DNA of 6,488 bases from CAYLOP01 sp964385305 (lineage in GTDB: Bacteria > Chloroflexota > Anaerolineae > Anaerolineales > E44-bin32): positions 1 to 6,488 of the forward strand of contig CAYLOP010000166.1 of NCBI GenBank assembly GCA_964385305.1, given 5' to 3'. Position 1 is the first letter of the stretch; the number at the start of each line of letters is the position of its first letter. The position numbers were made by a program, and so were the translations under genes. This document shows, one piece after another, positions 1 through 4,888 of this stretch. The notes below the pieces were generated by a model that saw only the letters and a program-made list of their open reading frames with translations, ran no database searches and had not been told where the DNA came from.

Positions 1-198
1 CATCATCTCACCAGCCATCATCAACTCGGGCAAAAAGTAGTCGCCCTTCTCGTAGCGCTGGCCGACGATGTCCATGGCTTCCCTGGCTGCATCCAGTATC
101 GCCGTAGGCTCCGAACCGTCTTCTACCATCTTCTTGACAATGTTGAGGGCTTCTTCCTCTTTCATGTCAGCGATGGCATTGACAAGTTGTTTTGACAT
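1..198 (-). CDS. Corrinoid (B12-binding) methyltransferase-associated protein, N-terminal part, cut by left window edge
   Basis: Reading leftward from an ATG at 198 gives 66 codons open to the window edge. They begin MSKQLVNAIADMKEEEAL and reach VGQRYEKGDYFLPELMMAGEMM. This is the helical cap domain (B12-binding-2 type) found at the N-terminus of corrinoid proteins such as MtmC, MtbC, MttC and MtgC. The GxRYExGxYFLPELMMAGE signature is very characteristic. These proteins carry the methyl group on cobalt between a substrate methyltransferase and a tetrahydrofolate or coenzyme M methyltransferase, in the cytoplasm. The cobalamin-binding Rossmann half with its DxHxxG motif would lie to the left of the window, in a family of about 210 residues. 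The start is well supported by GAGGAGGA at 203-210, five bases upstream. It follows the methyltetrahydrofolate methyltransferase on the same strand after a 151-base spacer and is its likely partner. The family is secure; the methyl donor it serves cannot be told. Confidence 0.87.
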   Translation of the reverse strand, partial: MSKQLVNAIADMKEEEALNIVKKMVEDGSEPTAILDAAREAMDIVGQRYEKGDYFLPELMMAGEMM

Positions 199-295
199 AG
201 TATCCTCCTCAAGGATTTGATTTGGGGTCCCTACCCTAAACTATGAGCGCTAGTCAATCGATCGCATCCTTCTCTCAAAGCCGTTCTCAGGTGTT

Positions 296-322
296 TGTGC
301 TCCCAACCAGTGGGACGCCACA
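296..322 (-). other. Intercistronic hairpin between methyltransferase and corrinoid protein genes
   Basis: TCCCA (301-305) pairs with TGGGA (311-315) around a five-base loop. Below a small internal loop, TGTG (296-299) pairs with CACA (319-322). It lies in the 151-base spacer just after the methyltransferase stop codon. There is no T tract on either strand, so it is not a normal intrinsic terminator. An mRNA processing or stability role that raises corrinoid protein relative to the upstream enzyme is possible, but this is inference. Confidence 0.3.
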
Positions 323-349
323 CTCCAACGAACCTGCGTTCACCAATAA

Positions 350-1162
350 TTAGTTCCTATACTCAGCGCTGTCGAACAGACCGGCGCGGTAAGCGCGAGT
401 GTATTCGAGACAATGACTGTCCTGCCCCAGGACCACTCTGGCGGCAACCAGCGCAGCCATCAACTCGCGATCGAGCGGGTCGAGAATGGCGCTGTCCAGA
501 CCGGCGGCTAACGCTAAAACCAAGAAGACCCGGTTTAAGTACGATCGAGCCGGCAACCCAAAGGAGATGTTGCTCAAACCCATGGTTAGATGCGTATCAG
601 GGAATTCACGTCGAATAGCATTCATGGTATCCAAGGTGATCAACGAGCTTTCAATGTTGGTGGCCAGCGTCATGACCAGGGGATCAAAGTACACGTTCTC
701 ATCCGGCACACCATGGTCACGGACTGTTGCCATCACCTTGCGGACAACCTCCATCCGTCCCTCACAGCTCTCGGGGATCCCTGCGCTGTCCATAGCAAGG
801 GCGATGGTCTGGCAACCATGTTCGGCTACCAACGGTAGGATGTCCTCCAGCCGATTCGGTTCTCCACTGATCGAGTTGATCATCGGCGTCCGTTCAACCA
901 CCGGGATGGCCGCTGCCAGAGCTTGTGGATTGGCACTATCCAGGCAAAGTGGTATCTCCACAACGGACTGGATAGTTTCGACCAGCCAGATCAGATCGTC
1001 AGCTTCCTGACTCCGACGCGTACCGGCGTTTACATCTAGCCAAGCTGCGCCGGCTTCAGCTTGCTTCTTGGCCAATTCTTGGATCAAGGCCCCGTTACGC
1101 TCCTCAATGGCTTGGGCTACGCTCTGGCGTGTGCCGTTGATCTTCTCACCGATGATTCTCAT
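350..1162 (-). CDS. Methyltetrahydrofolate:corrinoid protein methyltransferase (AcsE/MtgA-type, pterin-binding TIM barrel)
   Basis: The 270-residue product is close in length to AcsE of acetogens (about 262) and to the MtgA enzymes of glycine betaine demethylation. It transfers a methyl group between methyl-Co(III) of a corrinoid protein and tetrahydrofolate in the cytoplasm. Visible pterin-binding-family motifs, in order, are MRIIGEKING (1-10), WLDVNAGT (41-48), PLCLDSANP (71-79), PMINSISGE (93-101), YFDPLV (158-163) and MGLSNIS (194-200). From memory of the Moorella enzyme, the pterin-contacting residues are D75, D160 and N199; here they fall at D75, D160 and N198. I chose the ATG at 1162, not the longer reading from 1222, because family homology starts exactly at MRIIGEKING. 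No Shine-Dalgarno precedes it, only an A-rich run. Its start lies 17 nt inside the DUF1638 reading frame, suggesting translational coupling. In catabolism it would hand methyl groups to the Wood-Ljungdahl pathway; direction and donor are inferred. Confidence 0.92.
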   Translation of the reverse strand: MRIIGEKINGTRQSVAQAIEERNGALIQELAKKQAEAGAAWLDVNAGTRRSQEADDLIWLVETIQSVVEIPLCLDSANPQALAAAIPVVERTPMINSISGEPNRLEDILPLVAEHGCQTIALAMDSAGIPESCEGRMEVVRKVMATVRDHGVPDENVYFDPLVMTLATNIESSLITLDTMNAIRREFPDTHLTMGLSNISFGLPARSYLNRVFLVLALAAGLDSAILDPLDRELMAALVAARVVLGQDSHCLEYTRAYRAGLFDSAEYRN

Positions 1163-1424
1163 GTTTTTTCTTATTATTATTTTTGAAATCCAGGTACGTA
1201 ATGGTCTCACCAGGGTGGGCAATAACNNNNNNNNNNNNNNNNNNNNNNNNNNNNNNNNNNNNNNNNNNNNNNNNNNNNNNNNNNNNNNNNNNNNNNNNNN
1301 NNNNNNNNNNNNNNNNNNNNNNNNNNTCTGGCGGTAGATGCGTTAACATCTCATGGATCACCGTCGCGCAGGCGATGATCTTGGTCCGTCTAACCTTTTT
1401 TGTGCGAGGGTTATCAAACACCAT
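1146..1424 (-). CDS. DUF1638-type protein, interrupted by assembly gap (both ends visible)
   Basis: Two pieces lie either side of the 100-N gap. The upstream piece (1424 to 1327) starts MVFDNPRTKKVRR and continues KIIACATVIHEMLTHLPP, resembling the N-terminus of DUF1638 proteins, where a short basic lead is followed by a hydrophobic strand ending in IAC. The downstream piece (1226 to 1146) reads VIAHPGETITYLDF and then a lysine/asparagine-rich tail, resembling the end of the same family. DUF1638 proteins are usually about 200-250 residues and are often encoded beside corrinoid methyltransferase genes; no reaction is known to me. Only about 58 residues are seen, so some 150 residues (about 450 bases) are probably missing and the 100 Ns are likely a placeholder. 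The frame continuing through the Ns is therefore probably coincidence. The ATG at 1424 is chosen because it lies about 22 bases after the predicted transcription start; its ribosome binding site is poor. First gene of the leftward operon. Confidence 0.6.
   Translation of the reverse strand: MVFDNPRTKKVRRTKIIACATVIHEMLTHLPPXXXXXXXXXXXXXXXXXXXXXXXXXXXXXXXXXXVIAHPGETITYLDFKNNNKKKHENHR
1227..1326. other. Assembly gap of 100 Ns
   Basis: Exactly 100 undetermined bases, the usual placeholder for a scaffold gap of unknown size. It falls inside the DUF1638-type gene, so the true missing length is probably larger. Confidence 0.98.
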
Positions 1425-1452
1425 TCGGTGGTCCGTGGTGCGTATCCGATAA

Positions 1453-1481
1453 ATTATACAATTATATAGGGAAGCAGTCAA
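1453..1481 (-). promoter_or_regulatory. Sigma70-type promoter for the leftward methyl-transfer operon
   Basis: On the minus strand TTGACT (1481-1476) is followed after exactly 17 bases by TATAAT (1458-1453). Both boxes are at or near consensus. A second TATAAT (1466-1461) lies 8 bases upstream in a direct repeat. The predicted start near 1446 leaves about 22 bases before the ATG of the DUF1638-type gene. Supported by sequence only. Confidence 0.65.
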
Positions 1482-1537
1482 ACCGGGGAAATTTCAACCC
1501 ATTTGACAAATCAACTGGCTCATATATATTTATATAG
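1462..1537. promoter_or_regulatory. Candidate operator region between and over the divergent promoters
   Basis: The octamer TTATATAG occurs at 1462-1469, against the leftward -10 box, and again at 1530-1537, over the rightward -10 box, 68 bp apart. The right copy lies in an inverted repeat, TATATA-TT-TATATA (1523-1536). The palindrome GAAATTTC (1488-1495) lies between the two -35 boxes. HutC-family regulators typically bind AT-rich palindromes near their own promoter, so these are candidate sites for the adjacent GntR protein. AT-rich DNA yields such repeats by chance, so confidence is low. Confidence 0.35.
1503..1530 (+). promoter_or_regulatory. Sigma70-type promoter for gntR-corrinoid operon
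   Basis: A perfect TTGACA (1503-1508) is followed after 16 bases by TATATT (1525-1530). Transcription would start near 1537, leaving about 22 bases before the TTG start of the regulator. The -35 box lies 21 bp from the -35 box of the leftward promoter, a compact divergent arrangement. Confidence 0.65.
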
Positions 1538-1547
1538 ATAACTTTTC

Positions 1548-1555
1548 AGAGGTGA
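1548..1555 (+). promoter_or_regulatory. Ribosome binding site deciding the TTG start of the GntR regulator
   Basis: AGAGGTGA ends four bases before TTG at 1560. There is no in-frame ATG nearby, and the GTG inside this site (1553) is out of frame, so TTG is the best start. Confidence 0.65.
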
Positions 1556-1559
1556 GCAC

Positions 1560-2303
1560 TTGGCTGACGAACCAACCGTTTCCATTGATCGTACTTCATA
1601 CGAACCTGCTTATGCACAATTAGTGCGTATTCTCCTAGAACAAATCGCGGCCGGCGTGTTCCGTCCTGGCGACCGACTTCCTTCCGAAGCCCAACTCTGC
1701 GAGCGCTACAGCGTCAGTCCAATGACCGTCCGCCGAGTTATTAATATCCTCGTTGATCAGGGAGTCGTAACCGCTGAACAAGGGCGTGGCACATTCGTCA
1801 AACCCTTAGAATTGGGCACCGCCACCTTCGATTTGGACAAACTGCAACAGCTCTTCCGTGAAGGCCAGTCCACGGTCAAGATTTTAGAGGCACGCATCAC
1901 CTCGGCAACTGAACGCACGGCACGCAAGCTAGATATCCAAATCGGGGGGCGGACTGTCTTTATCCGACGGTTGATCTTCCGCGAAGAGGAGCCCATCTTG
2001 TTGCACCGCGAACACGTGATCTACGATCCCATCCGCCCTATTGTCGAAGCCGAGATGGAAGTCACTGCCCTACGTGGCCTCTTTAGTGGGGGGGGCGGGT
2101 CAGATCTTAAACGAGGTGATCTCGCCATCGACGCGACCACGTTGACCAACGAGGAGGCCACCCTACTCCACTCGAAAGTCGGCGCCCCTGCCTTTCGCTT
2201 GGAGCATATATTTTATGATTTTAACGACCAGCCTGTCAGTTGGGGATGGTTTATCTGCTCTGGCGACACCCTTCGGTTCACCGCCACCATAGGTGTTCCC
2301 TAA
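1560..2303 (+). CDS. GntR-family transcriptional regulator, HutC subfamily (winged helix plus UTRA domain)
   Basis: The product of 247 residues is the usual length for HutC-type GntR regulators. Residues 14-83 form the N-terminal winged helix: AYAQLVRILLEQIAAGVFRP, PGDRLPSEAQLCERY, SPMTVRRVINILVDQGVV and the wing GRGTFV are all classic GntR elements. Residues of about 96-243 form a UTRA effector-binding domain, ending with the typical PAFRLEHIFYDFNDQPVSW and LRFTATI strands. Proteins of this kind bind an operator as dimers and release it on binding a small ligand. Ligand-contact residues cannot be judged by eye. The TTG start has a good ribosome binding site. It lies divergent to the DUF1638/methyltransferase operon and 16 bases upstream of a corrinoid protein gene on its own strand, so it probably regulates both arms and itself. 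An 8-G run (2088-2095) encodes a SGGGGS stretch inside the UTRA domain. Family certain; target and inducer inferred. Confidence 0.93.
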   Translation: MADEPTVSIDRTSYEPAYAQLVRILLEQIAAGVFRPGDRLPSEAQLCERYSVSPMTVRRVINILVDQGVVTAEQGRGTFVKPLELGTATFDLDKLQQLFREGQSTVKILEARITSATERTARKLDIQIGGRTVFIRRLIFREEEPILLHREHVIYDPIRPIVEAEMEVTALRGLFSGGGGSDLKRGDLAIDATTLTNEEATLLHSKVGAPAFRLEHIFYDFNDQPVSWGWFICSGDTLRFTATIGVP

Positions 2304-2319
2304 AGGAGACGTGCCACAC

Positions 2320-2973
2320 ATGATCAACACAGACTTGAGTGCGACATTAATCGCCGCCATCGCCGATCTCCAAGAAGAGACCGCCCTGGCCCTCGTCCGT
2401 CAGCGATTGGCCGCTGGCGACAACTCATTACTGATCATTGAAGATTGTCAGGAAGGGATGCGTCAAGTGGGCGTGCGATACGAGCGAAACGAATACTATC
2501 TGGCTGGACTCATCATGGCTGGCGAGATCTTCGACCAGGTGATGAAGCTGCTACAACCGGTCATAAAGGGTCAGGTTTCGGGCCAAGCCTCAGGACGCAT
2601 TCTGCTGGGTACAGTCGAAGGCGACATCCACGACTTAGGAAAGAATATCGTCAACATGCTCTTTAGTTGTCGTAATTTCGTCGTCTACGACCTCGGGGTA
2701 GACGTGACACCCGCTGCCTTTGCCGAACAAGCTGCGAAGGTGCAACCCCACCTCGTGGGTCTCTCTGGCCTACTGACCAGCTCCTACGATGCCATGCGTG
2801 AGACGATTGCCCGGCTACGGTCTCATGGATTTCAAAACCCCATCATCATTGGTGGTGGACAGCTCAGTGATGAGGTGTGCCAATACGTAAGTGCTGATCA
2901 TTGGACCACCGATGCCGTGGCTGGTGTGGAACTGTGCCAACGACTGGTGTCAGAACAAACGGCGAATAATTAG
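2320..2973 (+). CDS. Corrinoid (B12-binding) protein, complete
   Basis: The 217-residue product matches the usual length of MtmC/MtbC/MttC/MtgC-type corrinoid proteins, which carry methyl groups on a cobalt cofactor between two methyltransferases. Residues 1-80 form the helical cap, with VGVRYERNEYYLAGLIMAGE (50-69). Residues 93-215 form the cobalamin-binding Rossmann domain: GDIHDLGKNIV (101-111) carries the D102-x-H104-xx-G107 motif whose histidine ligates cobalt, followed by GLSGLLTSSYDAM (147-159) and IIIGGGQLSDE (175-185). The last motif is usually GGAPVT, so the GGGQLS loop is atypical. ATG at 2320 is chosen because homology begins there and AGGAG (2304-2308) lies 11 bases upstream; an in-frame GTG at 2311 is too close to that site. 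It follows the GntR gene by 16 bases, so the two are probably co-transcribed. It is a paralogue of the fragment at the left edge, sharing AIAD, EExAL, GxRYE and MAGE in register. Partner enzyme unknown. Confidence 0.93.
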   Translation: MINTDLSATLIAAIADLQEETALALVRQRLAAGDNSLLIIEDCQEGMRQVGVRYERNEYYLAGLIMAGEIFDQVMKLLQPVIKGQVSGQASGRILLGTVEGDIHDLGKNIVNMLFSCRNFVVYDLGVDVTPAAFAEQAAKVQPHLVGLSGLLTSSYDAMRETIARLRSHGFQNPIIIGGGQLSDEVCQYVSADHWTTDAVAGVELCQRLVSEQTANN

Positions 2974-2981
2974 AGCCGATC

Positions 2982-2991
2982 NNNNNNNNNN
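2982..2991. other. Assembly gap of 10 Ns
   Basis: Ten undetermined bases, starting eight bases after the corrinoid protein stop codon. The left flank ends in CGATC and the right flank begins with CGATC, so the contigs may really overlap by five bases, or the gap size may be arbitrary. The adjacency of the two sides is therefore less certain than the rest. Confidence 0.97.
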
Positions 2992-3217
2992 CGATCCCGC
3001 CATCCACCAGACACATCCATCCCCCATTAATCCACATCGCTCGAATGTCGATCAATATCCAAGACCCTGCGGCACAGCTTCTGCAATCCCAAGACCCAGC
3101 GCTCGCTGACATCCCTTCCCTTTAGTCTGAATTCGAGAAAATAGACCGGACCCCAAAAGGTCTTCTCGCGAAGTACGTCACCTCCGCGATCAGACACCAC
3201 AATATTGTGATGAGGTG

Positions 3218-3233
3218 AAAGCCTTCCGGCTTT
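3218..3233 (+). terminator. Weak terminator-like hairpin
   Basis: AAAGCC (3218-3223) pairs with GGCTTT (3228-3233) around a TTCC tetraloop, and the transcript continues TTAT. The stem is only six base pairs with half A-T pairs, and it lies about 245 bases after the nearest plus-strand stop codon, beyond the gap. It could end the gntR-corrinoid transcript, but chance is as likely. Confidence 0.25.
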
Positions 3234-3641
3234 TATGATCTTGGGATTCAACAACGATCTATCACAACGGATCGTATCCTTCAACGCATTTATCCGAAAT
3301 GTGCCTGATCGGCTGGAATTTCCCGGAGACGTTTTCTAAATACCCGAATCATTTCTCGCTCCGAGGCTGCCCTTTTCCAATTCGTGCTTAGGATCCATGG
3401 GGTTGAACCTGCTATCGTGTATTTTCATTACAACATATACAACCCCCAAGAATTCCGGGGTGGAGTCAGCAAGGTCCGAAGCCCCGGTCTGAATCCTGGG
3501 ACCTTTCCCTTGAGGGAACGTGATTTCATGAAGAAAGCGTTCTCTCAGGCGCCTTTTCTTCAGGCAGCGGGTTTGGATTCTCTGGCCAGCCCACCAGGGC
3601 AGGCGAATTCCGTCTCGCTGCCCTTCCAGGGTGCATCGCGA

Positions 3642-3690
3642 CGCCCGCGGAAAGAACACCGGTAGGAGCATCCGGTGCGAACAGCGGGCG
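3642..3690. repeat. Nested GC-rich inverted repeat (two-tier hairpin)
   Basis: An outer perfect 7-bp stem, CGCCCGC (3642-3648) with GCGGGCG (3684-3690), encloses an internal loop of 8 and 6 bases and an inner perfect 6-bp stem, CACCGG (3657-3662) with CCGGTG (3672-3677), capped by a nine-base loop. Two perfectly nested GC-rich stems within 49 bases suggest a folded RNA or DNA element. No T tract follows on either strand, so it is not a standard terminator. I do not recognise a known RNA family. Confidence 0.5.
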
Positions 3691-3968
3691 AGGATCTTTA
3701 GGTTATTAGCTTGACGAGCTGCGTTCGTTTGAAACCTAACCAGACTACGATCAGTTCAAGGTCGCCAACGGCTAGAACAGGAGGTGTACTCACAGCCAGA
3801 AGCAGGTAGTCAACACTTAGCCTTGGAGGTTGACAAGGGAGCTTCACCTTGCAAAGGCACTGGATCTTGTCCTCGTCCAATGGTACATCCTTGCCGCGAG
3901 CAGGCGGTGCATCGTGCGCGAAATCTGATGATACATTAACGCCCGCAACTTGACATCGGCATAGCCTT

Positions 3969-3993
3969 CCAAAGAAGCCCCTTACTTAGGGCT
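3969..3993 (-). terminator. Terminator-like hairpin at the end of the lyase-dehydrogenase-lyase operon
   Basis: On the minus strand AGCCC pairs with GGGCT (positions 3993-3989 with 3980-3976), with one extra T-G pair and a six-base loop, followed by TCTTTGG. The stem overlaps the TAG stop of the last gene. The T tract is poor, so this is a possible but weak intrinsic terminator. Confidence 0.35.
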
Positions 3994-4870
3994 ACAGCAA
4001 GCCCATGTCTCGGAACTCACGCTCGGCTCGTTCGTAGAGGGAGGTGGGGATGTCCTGGTACGGGCGCCGAGGGTAGCCGGCGTTGATTCCTCTCATTCTG
4101 AGCACGGAGTACGTCATGGTTAGGGTAGGTCCGTACTTCAGGATCGCCCTGGCTTTCACGACCCGAACCTGAGCCTCCCCAGTCTTCTGGGGATCGCCAC
4201 GCTTCCATGTCTGATAGAAGGAGGCCATCAGTTCCGGGAACACATTGGCCAACCCGGAGATCACCCCGCTCGCGCCGGCGTCCAGGGCAGGGGCAGCGAT
4301 TGCCTCGGTTCCAATGATGAAGGTGAAATCCGGCTGCTTGACTTTGAGCAAGTACAGGTAGAAGTTGACCAGATCGAAGGACGAATCCTTAACGCCGGCC
4401 AGGCCTTCGTCGGCCAGTTGGGCCAGCATATCAGGAGAGATCGGGTTGCCCGATAGCCCAGGGTTGTTATAGAGAAATACCGGGATGTCGACGGCCTCAA
4501 GAATAGCGCGGTAGTGGTCGAGAAGCTGATCGGACGTATACCGATAGTAGTAGGGTGGGATCGCACCCACGGCATCAGCCCCAGCGGACTGCGCATGCTT
4601 GGCCAGCTCTACAGTTTGGGCGGTGCTCACCGCTCCCACGTGCACGATGACCTTGCAGGACCCTTTTTCCTCGATCACAACTTCCGCCACCCGCTTGCGT
4701 TCATCGGTGGTCATCAGCGGACCGCTGCCATAGGTTCCACAGGGGTAGAAGCCATCGATATGTTTGGCCTGAAAGCTGACAACCTCCCGTTGTGCTGCCT
4801 CGTCGAACTTACCGTCTTTCCCGAAGCAGGTGATCACTGGGGGGATGATTCCTGTGAACTGCTTGTTCAT
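3992..4870 (-). CDS. DapA/NanA-superfamily lyase (dihydrodipicolinate synthase family), probably not DapA
   Basis: The 292-residue product is full length for this class I aldolase superfamily of (beta/alpha)8 barrels, which form a Schiff base between a lysine and a 2-keto acid. Visible motifs are GIIPPVITCF (7-16), FYPCGTYGSG (41-50, at the GTTGE carboxylate-binding loop), YNNPGLSG (134-141) with catalytic Y134, and GVKDSS (159-164) with Schiff-base K161. Both catalytic residues match E. coli DapA Y133 and K161. The DapA arginine R138, which binds the substrate carboxylate, is replaced by L139, as in the YNIPALSG motif of N-acetylneuraminate lyase. GTYGSG also departs from GTTGE. This argues against lysine synthesis and for a sugar-acid or related 2-keto acid aldolase or dehydratase; the substrate is unknown. 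ATG at 4870 has AGGAGG (4881-4886) ten bases upstream, in the 18-base spacer after the dehydrogenase gene. It is a paralogue of the lyase at the right edge. Last gene of the operon. Confidence 0.9.
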   Translation of the reverse strand: MNKQFTGIIPPVITCFGKDGKFDEAAQREVVSFQAKHIDGFYPCGTYGSGPLMTTDERKRVAEVVIEEKGSCKVIVHVGAVSTAQTVELAKHAQSAGADAVGAIPPYYYRYTSDQLLDHYRAILEAVDIPVFLYNNPGLSGNPISPDMLAQLADEGLAGVKDSSFDLVNFYLYLLKVKQPDFTFIIGTEAIAAPALDAGASGVISGLANVFPELMASFYQTWKRGDPQKTGEAQVRVVKARAILKYGPTLTMTYSVLRMRGINAGYPRRPYQDIPTSLYERAEREFRDMGLL

Positions 4871-4888
4871 GAGTTTAGTTCCTCCTGA

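Larger units (their letters stand above)
2974..3991. other. About 1 kb without a supportable gene, containing a scaffold join
   Basis: The stretch between the converging corrinoid protein and lyase genes has no ORF with recognisable homology or a good ribosome binding site. The longest open stretches are a minus-strand reading ending at 3027 (about 100 codons from the preceding stop), one from 3671 to 3336 on the minus strand, and one at 3384-3665 on the plus strand. None shows motifs I recognise, and the last two overlap antiparallel. At the left end, right after the gap, a minus-strand ATG at 3037 opens a reading MWINGGWMCLVDGG that runs into the Ns. It vaguely resembles an amidohydrolase start but is too short to call. 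A perfect 12-bp palindrome CACAATATTGTG lies at 3198-3209, and TTCCCT-TG-AGGGAA at 3505-3518. No tRNA, rRNA, CRISPR or insertion-sequence end was recognised. The region could be intergenic or decayed gene remains. Confidence 0.5.

Noticed and set aside
229..257. Promoter for the left corrinoid gene starting from TTGACT at 252-257 on the minus strand
   Set aside because: No acceptable -10 box at 15-19 bases; the nearest, TAGGGT at 13 bases, is poor.
1163..1222. Longer N-terminus (20 residues) for the methyltetrahydrofolate methyltransferase
   Set aside because: The extension has no family homology, and its bases encode the better-fitting DUF1638 tail in another frame; homology begins exactly at the ATG at 1162.
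2992..3037. Possible amidohydrolase N-terminus (MWINGGWMCLVDGG) on the minus strand running into the gap
   Set aside because: Only about 15 residues, no good ribosome binding site, and the other side of the gap is the end of a convergent gene, so there is no room for the rest unless the gap is much larger.
3198..3209. Perfect 12-bp palindrome CACAATATTGTG as an operator
   Set aside because: About one such palindrome is expected by chance in a window of this size, and it is not near a promoter or gene start that I can support.
3027..3284. Minus-strand ORF of 85 codons (TTG start) as a hypothetical gene
   Set aside because: No recognisable motif and no ribosome binding site; an open stretch of this size is expected by chance at this base composition.
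3471..3504. tRNA-like T-arm (GGTCTGAATCC) within a GGTCC...GGGACC pairing
   Set aside because: The loop lacks TTC, the stem has a mismatch, and no acceptor, D or anticodon arms can be placed around it.
3336..3671. Overlapping antiparallel ORFs (111 and 93 codons) in the gene-poor region
   Set aside because: Neither shows a domain, a good start site or convincing protein-like composition; likely chance frames.
3698..3880. 60-codon minus-strand ORF and the facing plus-strand open frame as transposase remnants
   Set aside because: No transposase motif, terminal repeat or target duplication seen; both strands are open by chance.
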